Shown here piece after piece: positions 18,265 to 26,668 of a stretch of 64,000 nt of DNA (position 1 is its first letter; each line of letters opens with the position of its first letter). The notes under the pieces were generated by a model. That model made no database searches and was not told where the DNA came from. It was given only the letters and a program-made list of their open reading frames with translations. Source of the stretch: Lutimaribacter_A marinistellae (GTDB taxonomy: Bacteria; Pseudomonadota; Alphaproteobacteria; Rhodobacterales; Rhodobacteraceae); contig NZ_JBHRXI010000010.1 of NCBI RefSeq assembly GCF_042648365.1, positions 1 through 64,000 of the forward strand, in the 5' to 3' direction. The position numbers were made by a program, and so were the translations under genes.

Positions 18265-19953
18265 ATGGCCCATGACGGACAGGATATGACGACGATGACC
18301 ACCCCGGTTTTGCCGGATCTTCTGGCCCTCACCCGGTCGGCAATTGGCCCGGTAGAGTCCGTGCTTGAGGCTGCCCGCTCTTCGGTACGCGACATGGTGA
18401 GCGAAGAAGGCCGCGTATCCGGCAAGTTGATCGAGGCAAACCAGACTGCCGCGCATGGTTTGGCGTGGCTTGCCACTTACGAACAGTCCCTGAAGCAGAT
18501 GCAGCGCTGGGCCGAGCAACTGACCGAAAGCGGCAAGTTCGGTGAGATGGAACAATTGATCCACCAGATCGCATTCGGCGAGTACCTCAACCAGATCGTT
18601 GGCGGCATTCCGATGAACCAGGGAGAGGTTCTGCGGCTTCAGGATCTCGGACTGACCAACAGCGCGCGTGAACCATTCGAAACCGACGCTGTGCAGAGCT
18701 TGATGGCGGGCGGAAACAGCCAAGCGGCACGAGCGCGCCTTGTAGAGCTCATGCAGGAACAGTCGGGCGCCGTCATGTACGGCACCTCCGGGCTGGACGA
18801 AGAGCTTGAGATGATCCGCGACCAGTTCCGTCGCTACGCGCTGGAAAAGGTCGAACCTCACTCCCACGACTGGCACCTCAAGGACGAGCTGATCCCGATG
18901 GATGTCATCGAGGAGCTCGCCGAGATGGGTGTATTCGGCCTGACCATCCCCGAAGAGTTCGGCGGGTTCGGCCTGTCCAAGGCATCTATGTGTGTCGTTT
19001 CCGAAGAACTGTCCCGTGGCTATATCGGCGTTGGCTCGCTGGGCACACGGTCCGAGATCGCGGCCGAACTGATCCTCGCGGGCGGCACGGACGAACAAAA
19101 AGCCCATTGGTTGCCGAAAATTGCAAGCGCCGAAATTCTGCCGACAGCCGTTTTCACCGAGCCCAACACCGGGTCCGACCTCGGCAGCCTTCGCACCCGT
19201 GCAGTCAAGGATGACAACGGCGATTATCGCATCACCGGCAACAAGACGTGGATCACGCATGCCGCGCGAACCCATGTCATGACCCTTTTGGCGCGGACCG
19301 ATCCCGAAAGCACCGATCACCGCGGATTGTCGATGTTCCTGGCCGAAAAGACGCCCGGAAGCGACGAAAACCCTTTTCCGACCGAAGGCATGAGCGGGGG
19401 CGAGATCGAAGTTCTCGGTTATCGCGGCATGAAGGAGTACGAGCTCGGCTTCGACAACTTCAAGGTCAAGCAAGAGAACCTGCTGGGCGGCGAAGAAGGA
19501 AAGGGCTTCAAACAGCTGATGCAGACCTTCGAATCCGCCCGGATTCAAACAGCGGCCCGCGCCGTGGGCGTCGCACAATCGGCGCTCGACATCGCGATGC
19601 AATACGCGCAAGACCGTAAGCAGTTCGGCAAATCGCTGATCGAGTTCCCCCGCGTGTCCGGCAAACTGGCGATGATGGCGGTCGAGATCATGGTGGCGCG
19701 GCAGCTCACCTATTTCTCGGCGTGGGAAAAAGACCACGACCGTCGTTGCGATCTTGAAGCAGGGATGGCCAAGCTCCTTGGCGCTCGGGTTGCTTGGGCT
19801 GCCGCCGATAACGGCCTGCAAATCCACGGCGGCAACGGCTTCGCTCTTGAGTACAAGATCAGCCGCGTTCTGTGCGATGCGCGGATCCTCAACATCTTTG
19901 AAGGGGCGGCCGAGATTCAGGCACAGGTGATCGCTCGTCGCCTTCTGGGCTAA
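18265..19953 (+). CDS. mcd: (2S)-methylsuccinyl-CoA dehydrogenase-type acyl-CoA dehydrogenase
   Basis: A roughly 562-residue acyl-CoA dehydrogenase, about 170 residues longer than ordinary ones. The N-terminal extension contains QTAAHGLAWLATYEQSLKQMQRWAE, a feature I associate with methylsuccinyl-CoA dehydrogenase of the ethylmalonyl-CoA pathway. The dehydrogenase core is complete: TAVFTEPNTGSDLGSLRTRA, ITGNKTWITHAARTH, QYAQDRKQFGKSLIEFPRV and IHGGNGFALEY. It would oxidise (2S)-methylsuccinyl-CoA to mesaconyl-C1-CoA and reduce ETF. Starts at 18247 and 18286 are also possible; 18265 has the best-placed GAGAGGA. The alternative is a generic long acyl-CoA dehydrogenase. Confidence 0.85.
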   Translation: MAHDGQDMTTMTTPVLPDLLALTRSAIGPVESVLEAARSSVRDMVSEEGRVSGKLIEANQTAAHGLAWLATYEQSLKQMQRWAEQLTESGKFGEMEQLIHQIAFGEYLNQIVGGIPMNQGEVLRLQDLGLTNSAREPFETDAVQSLMAGGNSQAARARLVELMQEQSGAVMYGTSGLDEELEMIRDQFRRYALEKVEPHSHDWHLKDELIPMDVIEELAEMGVFGLTIPEEFGGFGLSKASMCVVSEELSRGYIGVGSLGTRSEIAAELILAGGTDEQKAHWLPKIASAEILPTAVFTEPNTGSDLGSLRTRAVKDDNGDYRITGNKTWITHAARTHVMTLLARTDPESTDHRGLSMFLAEKTPGSDENPFPTEGMSGGEIEVLGYRGMKEYELGFDNFKVKQENLLGGEEGKGFKQLMQTFESARIQTAARAVGVAQSALDIAMQYAQDRKQFGKSLIEFPRVSGKLAMMAVEIMVARQLTYFSAWEKDHDRRCDLEAGMAKLLGARVAWAAADNGLQIHGGNGFALEYKISRVLCDARILNIFEGAAEIQAQVIARRLLG

Positions 19954-19979
19954 GTCGCCGGTGGTCCAAAAAATTTTTT

Positions 19980-20005
19980 CGCCCGGCGCTTGCGCCGGGC
20001 GTTTT
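19980..20005 (+). terminator. Terminator between mcd and convergent recO
   Basis: CGCCCGGCGC (19980-19989) pairs with GCGCCGGGCG (19992-20001) over 10 bp with a 2-nt tip, followed by TTTT. The AAAAAATTTTTT tract on the other side gives the minus strand a T-run too, so it may work in both directions. Confidence 0.85.
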
Positions 20006-20014
20006 GCCATCGTC

Positions 20015-20746
20015 TCAGGAAATTCTCCGGGCAAACCGATCCACGAATGTCGCACGTGCCTCGGGCAGCGGCTGGTGGGATAACGAAGGTGCCAACCGGT
20101 TTTCAAGGAAGTAACCGGTGGTCCGTAGGGCCTGAACGACTTCCAGATCATCGCCCTGCCCTTCTCCGCGCAAAACCGGTGGCAGCGGCAGCATGCGATC
20201 CGCCCACTGCCCCGCCCCCTCGCGCGACACCGCGCGTCCTGTTCGTGGCGAGACGTAGACGAGGTCGTCCTTGCGCCCGGTGACAGCACAAGAGGTGAGA
20301 TCAAGGCCGAAACCCAACTCTTCCAACACCGCCACTTCCCACCTCAGGTAAGCCAAAGGCCAGATCTCGTCTTGCCCCAGAAGGTCCAGCAACTGCTCGC
20401 TGCGCCTGTAAAGAGCAGGGTACGGGGCACGTTCCGGCAAACAGAAACACAATAGCGCCGTGACCGCGTTGAGCCCGGATAGGGCAAGACGGCTCGACAG
20501 CCCAGCCGCCGATCTGCTGCGCACTGGCTCAACGACGAAGGCGCCAATATGCTCCTCCAATCGTGCCCGCCATTGCAGGTCAAGCTGTGCACCGGGTTGC
20601 AGCACTGGCGCGATACGGCGGCTCGCACCCCCGCGGACAACGCCCGCATAACGCCCCTGCCCCTCGGTAAAGGTTTCGATGATGGTCGAGGTTTCACCAT
20701 GCTTCCGGACCGAAAGCAGAATGCCCTCTTCGCGCCAATCCAACAT
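20015..20746 (-). CDS. recO: DNA repair protein RecO
   Basis: A 243-residue RecO, which anneals ssDNA and loads RecA with RecR in RecFOR repair. The N-terminal OB fold begins MLDWREEGILLSVRKHGETSTIIETFTEGQGRYAGVVRGG, the family signature. The central helical part includes LRWEVAVLEELGFGLDLTSCAVTG. It is the distal gene of the lepB-rnc-era-DUF1491-recO array and ends convergent with mcd. Confidence 0.94.
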   Translation of the reverse strand: MLDWREEGILLSVRKHGETSTIIETFTEGQGRYAGVVRGGASRRIAPVLQPGAQLDLQWRARLEEHIGAFVVEPVRSRSAAGLSSRLALSGLNAVTALLCFCLPERAPYPALYRRSEQLLDLLGQDEIWPLAYLRWEVAVLEELGFGLDLTSCAVTGRKDDLVYVSPRTGRAVSREGAGQWADRMLPLPPVLRGEGQGDDLEVVQALRTTGYFLENRLAPSLSHQPLPEARATFVDRFARRIS

Positions 20747-20832
20747 GACTTGTGCTACTCCGCCTCCGTTCGGCTGGCAAGCAAGCCACGCGTTCGCACC
20801 GAGAAGAGGCGCAAAGAGGGTAAGGCAAAGTG

Positions 20833-21162
20833 CTAATCCAGCCCTTCCTCCCCCAGCAGGTGACGACCGGCCCTGTCCTCCACCTCGATCACCCAGAGAT
20901 CAGGGTCGAACTGCTTTTGACGGTCGATCGCTTCGTCGACACCGGTTTCCTCGCCCGAAGCCAGCTCCACCCACGCGCGATTGCCGGTCATCAGGTCGAA
21001 ACTGCGCTGAAACGCGGTCGCTTCGCCGTTCAGCCTGTTCAGCTTGACCAGCACCGCTCCAGCCGTGTCATCACCATGCGCCACGACAAAGGCGGGGATC
21101 TCCATCATCCGCAACCGCGCAAGGTAAGCGTGAACCCAGAATTCCGATGTCAGCCGCGTCAT
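20833..21162 (-). CDS. DUF1491 family protein
   Basis: A 109-residue protein matching DUF1491, a small uncharacterised alphaproteobacterial family. The N-terminus LTSEFWVHAYLARLRMMEIPAFVVAHGDDTAGAVLVKLN and the C-terminal RQKQFDPDLWVIEVEDRAGRHLL are characteristic. It is commonly found next to recO and era, as here. No catalytic motif is visible. Confidence 0.88.
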   Translation of the reverse strand: MTRLTSEFWVHAYLARLRMMEIPAFVVAHGDDTAGAVLVKLNRLNGEATAFQRSFDLMTGNRAWVELASGEETGVDEAIDRQKQFDPDLWVIEVEDRAGRHLLGEEGLD

Positions 21163-21192
21163 GGCAGCGCCTCGCCTCAGCTACCGCCCGCG

Positions 21193-22110
21193 TCAGTTTC
21201 CATCACGGAAGTCGAGGCCCATTTCCGAGTACCGCTCGGCCTCTTCCAGCCAGTTGGGGCGTACCTTGACCTGAAGAAAGAGGTGGACCTTGCGATCCAG
21301 AAACTCCTCCAACTCTGCCCGCGCCGCCTGGCTGATCGCCTTGATGGTCTCGCCCCCTTTGCCAAGTATGATGCCCTTATGGCCATCACGCGCGACATAG
21401 ATCATCTGGTCAATCCGGGCAGAGCCGTCCTTGCGCTCCTGCCAACTCTCGGTCTCGACCGTCAGCTGGTACGGCAGTTCCTGATGTAGTCGTAGCGTCA
21501 GTTTCTCGCGGGTGATTTCGGCCGCAATCATGCGCATGGGCAGATCAGCGATTTGATCCTCGGGGTAAAGCCACGGACCCTCGGGCAGGTTTTCACCCAG
21601 CCACGCCCGCAGGTCCTCGGTCCCATAGCCCCGTTCTGCCGAGATCATGAAGGTTCGCTCAAAGTTGAAACGCGCATTCAACTCCTCCGACAAGCCCAGC
21701 AGGACAGGAGCCTCGACCCGGTCGATCTTGTTGATCGCCAAGGCCACCCTGCGTCCTTTGCCGATATCGGTCAAACCATCGAGGATACGCTCGACACCTT
21801 CGGTGATGCCGCGATGGGCCTCGACCAGGAGGACGATGATATCCGCATCCGCGGCCCCGCCCCAGGCGGCCGCGATCATTGCGCGGTCAAGCCTCCGGCG
21901 CGGCTGGAAAAGGCCCGGTGTGTCCACGAAAACGATCTGAGCGTCGCCGGCCATCGCAACTCCGCGAATGCGCGCGCGGGTCGTCTGCACCTTGTGGGTC
22001 ACGATCGACACCTTGGCGCCGACCATGCGGTTGAGCAGCGTGGATTTGCCCGCATTGGGCTCTCCGATCAGGGCAACAAATCCGGCACGTGTGGTCATCT
22101 TGGGTTCCAT
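21193..22110 (-). CDS. era: GTPase Era
   Basis: A 305-residue Era, an essential GTPase that binds 16S rRNA during 30S assembly. G1 is GEPNAGKSTLLNRM, G3 is DTPGLF and G4 is NKID; the C-terminal KH domain contains YVARDGHKGIILGKGGETIKAISQAARAELEEFL. Era normally follows rnc directly; here a sulfotransferase-like gene lies between them. Confidence 0.97.
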   Translation of the reverse strand: MEPKMTTRAGFVALIGEPNAGKSTLLNRMVGAKVSIVTHKVQTTRARIRGVAMAGDAQIVFVDTPGLFQPRRRLDRAMIAAAWGGAADADIIVLLVEAHRGITEGVERILDGLTDIGKGRRVALAINKIDRVEAPVLLGLSEELNARFNFERTFMISAERGYGTEDLRAWLGENLPEGPWLYPEDQIADLPMRMIAAEITREKLTLRLHQELPYQLTVETESWQERKDGSARIDQMIYVARDGHKGIILGKGGETIKAISQAARAELEEFLDRKVHLFLQVKVRPNWLEEAERYSEMGLDFRDGN

Positions 22111-22128
22111 CTGTCTCGTTCGTTAGCC

Positions 22129-23145
22129 CTAGCGCCCCGCCGGAGCAGTTTTTGCAGGACGCCGTGCAAGATAGTCCTTTTTGACACGCATCACCAGCAA
22201 TGGACCGCCGTAGATGAGCACCGCAATCGCCGTCTTGAGGGCAGCGACCATGACCTCCCTCTTCGAGGTATCGGGCCGTACTTCGTCGATATAGTCGATC
22301 TTGTAGGCATGCCCCGGTGAAGCGAAACGCGAAATCATCGCCATGGCATCGCCATTGTTGACGGCGACCATTTGCTGGACATCCGCACAAGGCTTGGGCT
22401 TGGCCGTTTTGCCCTTGGTGAAAACCTCCAACAGGCATTTGGACGCAAATCTGCCACTCAATGGCGTCACGCCATTCAAGAAACGGATAACTTCGATTTC
22501 CCCGCGGGACAACCCCCGGTTGACGATCCGTTTTGCGTCAATCTCAGGAAAGCTTTCCTTGTCCGCACCAAGCCACTGGCATGTATGGCCTACGAGGTCA
22601 GCCTTGGCGACGTCGTAGTTCAGCAGGCAAAGCGAATAGTCCGGGTGTCGGTTCAGGGCTTCGATGACGAACCATGCCATTTCCGGGTAACGGTAATTCA
22701 TGGCGAATTCATCGAGACTTACCGAAACACCGTTGTACTGAAGGCTTTGATTATAAATGGAAACCATGTGCCCGATCGGGTTTCGGACAAATAGCAGCAC
22801 CTTGATTTCGGTAAAGCCATGCGCACGCGCGATCTCTGCCCACTCGGCGGTCTTCCCCTTAGGGTTCTTGACCAGTTGCACGAAGAAACCTTCGAAGCTG
22901 ACGAGCGCGTCCTTGTCGCCGGGAACCTCGCGCAAAAGCTCATCCAGATCCCGCCAAGCGCCATTGCCGGAGGTTACCTTGAAATTCTGGGCTCGTTTGA
23001 GCACGGCAGTGTCACACGGATAGGCAATTCCCAAGTCGTTCAGCTTCTCAATCGCCAGAGCAAAGAAGACCTGAAGGAAACTCGAGCCCGTCTTGTCGTG
23101 ACCGATGTGAAGCCAGAGAATGCGTTTCTCGGGTCGATCATTCAC
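22129..23145 (-). CDS. Sulfotransferase-like protein
   Basis: A 338-residue protein starting at a GTG whose GTGA overlaps the rnc stop. The N-terminal motif ILWLHIGHDKTGSSFLQVFF resembles the 5'-phosphosulfate-binding P-loop of PAPS-dependent sulfotransferases (usually H-I-G-x2-K-T-G-T-T). VLLFVRNPIGHMVSIYNQSLQ matches the second, 3'-phosphate-binding block (RNP...S). Near the C-terminus KTAIAVLIYGGPLLVMRVKK is hydrophobic and could dock on the membrane. The acceptor is unknown; envelope polysaccharide is a guess. Longer starts upstream lie inside rnc in another frame and are rejected. Its insertion between rnc and era is unusual. Confidence 0.8.
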   Translation of the reverse strand: MNDRPEKRILWLHIGHDKTGSSFLQVFFALAIEKLNDLGIAYPCDTAVLKRAQNFKVTSGNGAWRDLDELLREVPGDKDALVSFEGFFVQLVKNPKGKTAEWAEIARAHGFTEIKVLLFVRNPIGHMVSIYNQSLQYNGVSVSLDEFAMNYRYPEMAWFVIEALNRHPDYSLCLLNYDVAKADLVGHTCQWLGADKESFPEIDAKRIVNRGLSRGEIEVIRFLNGVTPLSGRFASKCLLEVFTKGKTAKPKPCADVQQMVAVNNGDAMAMISRFASPGHAYKIDYIDEVRPDTSKREVMVAALKTAIAVLIYGGPLLVMRVKKDYLARRPAKTAPAGR

Positions 23146-23819
23146 GACAACGACCCGAGCAGTTTGCGGGCGGCATCCTGTTCCGCCTGCCGTTTGTTGC
23201 CCGCCGTTGCATCGGCTGTCTCGCCCGAGGCAAGACGAACCTGGATCGTGAACACGGGGGCGTGATCCGGTCCGCTGCGCGACAGCTCGACATAGCTGGG
23301 GGGCTTTTGGCCGCGTGCCTGTGCCCATTCCTGCAAGGCGGTTTTAGGGTCGCGCGCGTCATCCTCGACCTTGTGGATCCGGTCGCCCCAAAGCCTGAGG
23401 ATCATGGCCTGCGCCTCCTCGAACCCAGTATCGCGATAGACGGCGGCGATCACCGCCTCCATTGCATCGCCCAACAGCGCCTGTTTGCGTCGGCCACCCG
23501 ACATCATCTCGGATCGGCCGAGGCGCAGCACCGCGCCCAGATCGACCTCTCGCGCAACGTCGGCACATGTTTCTTTTCGTACCAATGCATTGAAACGCGG
23601 GGCGAGTTGCCCTTCGGTGGCGGTTTTGTCCTTTTCCAGCAACGCGGTGGCCATGACAAGGCCAAGCACCCTGTCGCCCAGAAACTCGAGCCGCTGGTTG
23701 TCCGGCCTCGTTGCGGACGAGACCGACCCATGGGTCAGCGCCCGGATCAACAGTTCAGGATGCCGAAACTTGTATCCGATGCGCTGTTCAAAGGCTTTAT
23801 GATCGGCGGACAGCTTCAC
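23142..23819 (-). CDS. rnc: Ribonuclease III
   Basis: A 225-residue RNase III that cuts double-stranded RNA, including rRNA precursors. The nuclease signature is RLEFLGDRVLGLVMA, with the second acidic cluster in LLGDAMEAVIAAVYRD. The C-terminal dsRNA-binding domain includes DPKTALQEWAQARGQKPPSYVEL and ATAGNKRQAEQDAARKLL. It overlaps lepB by 4 bp upstream and the sulfotransferase-like gene by 4 bp downstream. Confidence 0.97.
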   Translation of the reverse strand: MKLSADHKAFEQRIGYKFRHPELLIRALTHGSVSSATRPDNQRLEFLGDRVLGLVMATALLEKDKTATEGQLAPRFNALVRKETCADVAREVDLGAVLRLGRSEMMSGGRRKQALLGDAMEAVIAAVYRDTGFEEAQAMILRLWGDRIHKVEDDARDPKTALQEWAQARGQKPPSYVELSRSGPDHAPVFTIQVRLASGETADATAGNKRQAEQDAARKLLGSLS

Positions 23820-24652
23820 TCGATCTTCTCAAAGAAACGATCCCCGCGCCACGTCCAGAAGAACAGCATCGAACGCCCCGCCGACGAGAACATGACCCGG
23901 TCCGCCCGACCGATCAGGTTTTCGAAGGGAACGAAACCAACACCGCCCGCAGCCTGCGGCAGGCGAGAGTCGCTGGAATTGTCGCGGTTGTCACCCATGA
24001 AGAAATAGTGCCCCTCGGGAACCGTGTAGACGCCGGTATGGTCTGACGCCTGGTTACCGATGTTCAGGATGGAATGGGACACTCCGCCCGGAAGGGTCTC
24101 GATCGTACGCGATTTCAGGCAGACGCCGCCGGCCCCCACCGGGCCATTCTCACAGCGTGGACGCAGGCGTTGCGGTCCCTGCGGCTCTGCAACCTCTTCG
24201 AACATGCCGTCATCGGCCAGTGCAACCGCTTCGCCGTTGATGTTGAGCACCCCATCCTTGACCTGGACCCGATCGCCCGGCATCCCGACGACGCGCTTGA
24301 TGAAATCGCGCCCCGACACCGGGTGGCGGAACACCACGACATCCCCCCGGTCAGGTTCTTTGCCGAACAGCCGGCCATTGTCGCCTTTGAATACACCGCA
24401 GATATCCTCGGCATCGACGTTGATGCCAATAGCCGGCATGATCAGGCTGGGGCAAGACGCGTAGGAATAGCCGTACGCCATCTTGTTGACGAAGAGAAAA
24501 TCCCCGATCAACAAGGTGGGTTTCATGGAACCCGACGGAATCCAGAACGGCTGAAAGAACAGAGTTCTGAACACACCTGCAATCAGCAGCGCGTAGACGA
24601 TGGTCTTGACCGTTTCCCAGATCGGGTGCGCGGTCTTGGCTTTCTCGGCCAT
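23816..24652 (-). CDS. lepB: Signal peptidase I
   Basis: A 278-residue signal peptidase I, anchored by one N-terminal transmembrane helix (about residues 14-33). The catalytic serine is in IPSGSMKPTLLIGD, and the general-base lysine is in RDFIKRVVGMPGDRV. The C-terminal GDNRDNSSDSR motif is also present. The start at MAEKAKTAHP follows GGAGAGCAGA; an ATG nine codons upstream is less likely. It precedes rnc with a 4-bp overlap. Confidence 0.96.
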   Translation of the reverse strand: MAEKAKTAHPIWETVKTIVYALLIAGVFRTLFFQPFWIPSGSMKPTLLIGDFLFVNKMAYGYSYASCPSLIMPAIGINVDAEDICGVFKGDNGRLFGKEPDRGDVVVFRHPVSGRDFIKRVVGMPGDRVQVKDGVLNINGEAVALADDGMFEEVAEPQGPQRLRPRCENGPVGAGGVCLKSRTIETLPGGVSHSILNIGNQASDHTGVYTVPEGHYFFMGDNRDNSSDSRLPQAAGGVGFVPFENLIGRADRVMFSSAGRSMLFFWTWRGDRFFEKIE

Positions 24653-24695
24653 TCTGCTCTCCAGTTGGTTCCTGCGCATCGCCGTGATGCGGAGG

Positions 24696-25148
24696 CTACA
24701 TGCGGGGCGGGCGGGAGTAAGTCAAGCCGCCCCCGCCGTCATTGGCAGGATCAAGCGGCCGCGCCTCGATCACGACAAAGGCCTGCGCCCACGGGTGATC
24801 GTCGGTCAGCGTGACATGAATGATCGCCTCGTGGTTCTCGGGCGTCATTTCACGCAGGCGTTCAGCCGCCCATCCGGTGACATGCATTACCGGCTGTCCG
24901 CTTCTGAGGTTCGACACGGACATGTCGCGCCACGCAATCCCCATGCGCAGTCCGGTCCCAAGCGCCTTGGAACACGCTTCCTTTGCGGCCCAACGCTTGG
25001 CATAGGTGCCGGCGGTGTCAGCACGCCGCTCGGCCTTGCGCTGTTCTGTTTCCGTGAAAACACGATTGCGAAACCGATCCCCGAAACGGTCCAGCGTCCC
25101 TTGGATTCGGTCGATGTTCGCCAAGTCGGTGCCGATGCCGAGGATCAT
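24696..25148 (-). CDS. acpS: Holo-[acyl-carrier-protein] synthase
   Basis: A 150-residue AcpS, slightly longer than the usual 125. It transfers phosphopantetheine from CoA to ACP. The metal-binding residues are in MILGIGTDLANIDRI and RWAAKEACSKALGTG. The start MILGIGTD is the universal N-terminus. It lies between pdxJ (61 bp upstream) and lepB (43 bp downstream). Confidence 0.95.
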   Translation of the reverse strand: MILGIGTDLANIDRIQGTLDRFGDRFRNRVFTETEQRKAERRADTAGTYAKRWAAKEACSKALGTGLRMGIAWRDMSVSNLRSGQPVMHVTGWAAERLREMTPENHEAIIHVTLTDDHPWAQAFVVIEARPLDPANDGGGGLTYSRPPRM

Positions 25149-25209
25149 TTCGGGTGCTTTCGAGCTTGTTTGTTGCAGCCGTCGCGTTGGACCAGATCGA
25201 CTTTCCCTG

Positions 25210-25956
25210 TCACGCCCGCGCGTCATCCATCAGGCGCCGCATTTCCTGAATGGCTGGCGTCAGGCCGCGAAAAATGGACTCACCGATCAGGAAATGCCCG
25301 ATGTTCAGTTCCCGCACCTCGGGAACCGCCGCGACTGGCTGCACGGTCTCGTATGTCAGCCCGTGACCCGCATGCACCTCGAGCCCGAGTGAATGAGCAA
25401 AGGCCGACATCTCTCGCAAGCTTTCAAGCTCGCGGTCACGTTCCTCGAAATTGCCTTCGGCATGCGCATCGCAATAGGCACCGGTATGCAGTTCGATCAC
25501 TTCGGCACCGATCCGGTGTGCCGCCTCGATCTGCTTCGGGTCGGCGGCAATAAAGATGGACACGCGGCATCCGACATCGCGCAGGGGGGCGATGAAATGG
25601 GCCAGCCGGTTCTCTTCGCGGGCGACTTCCAACCCACCCTCGGTGGTGCGTTCCTCGCGTTTCTCGGGCACGATACAGACAGCGTGCGGCCTGTGGCGCA
25701 GGGCAATTTTCTGCATCTCATCCGTGGCTGCCATCTCGAAATTCAACGGCACGGTAAGCGCATCCATCAACCCCTCGATATCGGGGTCGGTTATGTGGCG
25801 GCGATCCTCGCGCAAATGGGCGGTGATACCGTCAGCGCCAGCTTCCTCGGCCAGTTTCGCCGCCCGGATCGGGTCGGGATAGGCCCCGCCCCGCGCATTC
25901 CGGACGGTCGCGACATGGTCGATGTTTACGCCGAGGCGAAGGTGAGTATCAGGCAT
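25210..25956 (-). CDS. pdxJ: Pyridoxine 5'-phosphate synthase
   Basis: A 248-residue PdxJ, which condenses 3-amino-1-hydroxyacetone phosphate with deoxyxylulose phosphate in the DXP-dependent vitamin B6 route. Hallmarks are LRLGVNIDHVATVRNARGG, ITAHLREDRRHI and EVHAGHGLTYETV. The start overlaps the DUF2062 stop by 8 bp, so the genes are coupled. Confidence 0.97.
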   Translation of the reverse strand: MPDTHLRLGVNIDHVATVRNARGGAYPDPIRAAKLAEEAGADGITAHLREDRRHITDPDIEGLMDALTVPLNFEMAATDEMQKIALRHRPHAVCIVPEKREERTTEGGLEVAREENRLAHFIAPLRDVGCRVSIFIAADPKQIEAAHRIGAEVIELHTGAYCDAHAEGNFEERDRELESLREMSAFAHSLGLEVHAGHGLTYETVQPVAAVPEVRELNIGHFLIGESIFRGLTPAIQEMRRLMDDARA

Positions 25957-26644
25957 CTCGAGCCTCCTTGTGTCCTTGTCGGGGTGACCCTACAGGGAAG
26001 TTTCCGGAAACGGCAGTGTCGGCTTCGGCCAATCGCTTGATCGCTTCGAACTTTGCCCGGATCTTTTCGCGGCGCCGGTTCTGGTACGCGGCAATCAGCG
26101 GAACACTCAGCCAATACATGATCGTCGCTGCAATCACACCGGGGATAAGGCCGCCGATAAGATAGGGAAAGAACACCTCGTTGTAGAAGACTGCCAAACC
26201 GTGCCAGTCCGCAACGTCCTTGTTGAACGCCGCCTTGAAATTGTGCCAGAGGTCGCCCGCTGCGCTTTCGAACTTGCGGCCGATCGAGGCATCAGCGTGC
26301 TCGAATTCGGTTCCCAGCAAGTAGTGACCCAGCCGCATCGACACGGCAGCGATCGGCACGAAAGTCAGCGGGTTGCCGAAAAACGTCGCCATGAGGGCCG
26401 CAATGATGTTTCCGCGCATGACCCAAGCAACAAGCGCGGCGACAAAGAAATGCATTCCGAACAGCGGGGTAAAGCTGGTGAAGACCCCCGCCCAGACTCC
26501 GCGGGCGATACGGCGGGGCGTATCGGGCAGACGCCGGACGCGGTGTTTGACGTACAAAAACGCGCGCGTCCAGCCGCCGCGGGGATACACGAAATCCGAG
26601 GCGATCCGGGCAGGGCTCCTGCGATCCCGTCGCTTGAATACCAC
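25949..26644 (-). CDS. DUF2062 membrane protein
   Basis: A 231-residue protein of the DUF2062 family. After a basic N-terminus there is RGVWAGVFTSFTPLFGMHFFVAALVAWVMRGNIIAALMATFFGNPLTF, the family core with two membrane segments. A third hydrophobic stretch, YLIGGLIPGVIAATIMYWLSVPLIAAY, lies near residue 180. Function is unknown. It sits between rsh and pdxJ, a common alphaproteobacterial neighbourhood. Confidence 0.88.
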   Translation of the reverse strand: MVFKRRDRRSPARIASDFVYPRGGWTRAFLYVKHRVRRLPDTPRRIARGVWAGVFTSFTPLFGMHFFVAALVAWVMRGNIIAALMATFFGNPLTFVPIAAVSMRLGHYLLGTEFEHADASIGRKFESAAGDLWHNFKAAFNKDVADWHGLAVFYNEVFFPYLIGGLIPGVIAATIMYWLSVPLIAAYQNRRREKIRAKFEAIKRLAEADTAVSGNFPVGSPRQGHKEARDA

Positions 26645-26668
26645 CTCACTTCGTCCTTTCCGACACCC

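Noticed and set aside
22129..23328. Longer version of the sulfotransferase-like gene beginning inside rnc
   Set aside because: The extra 61 residues are an alternative frame of the RNase III double-stranded RNA-binding domain; the GTG at 23145 gives the family N-terminus.
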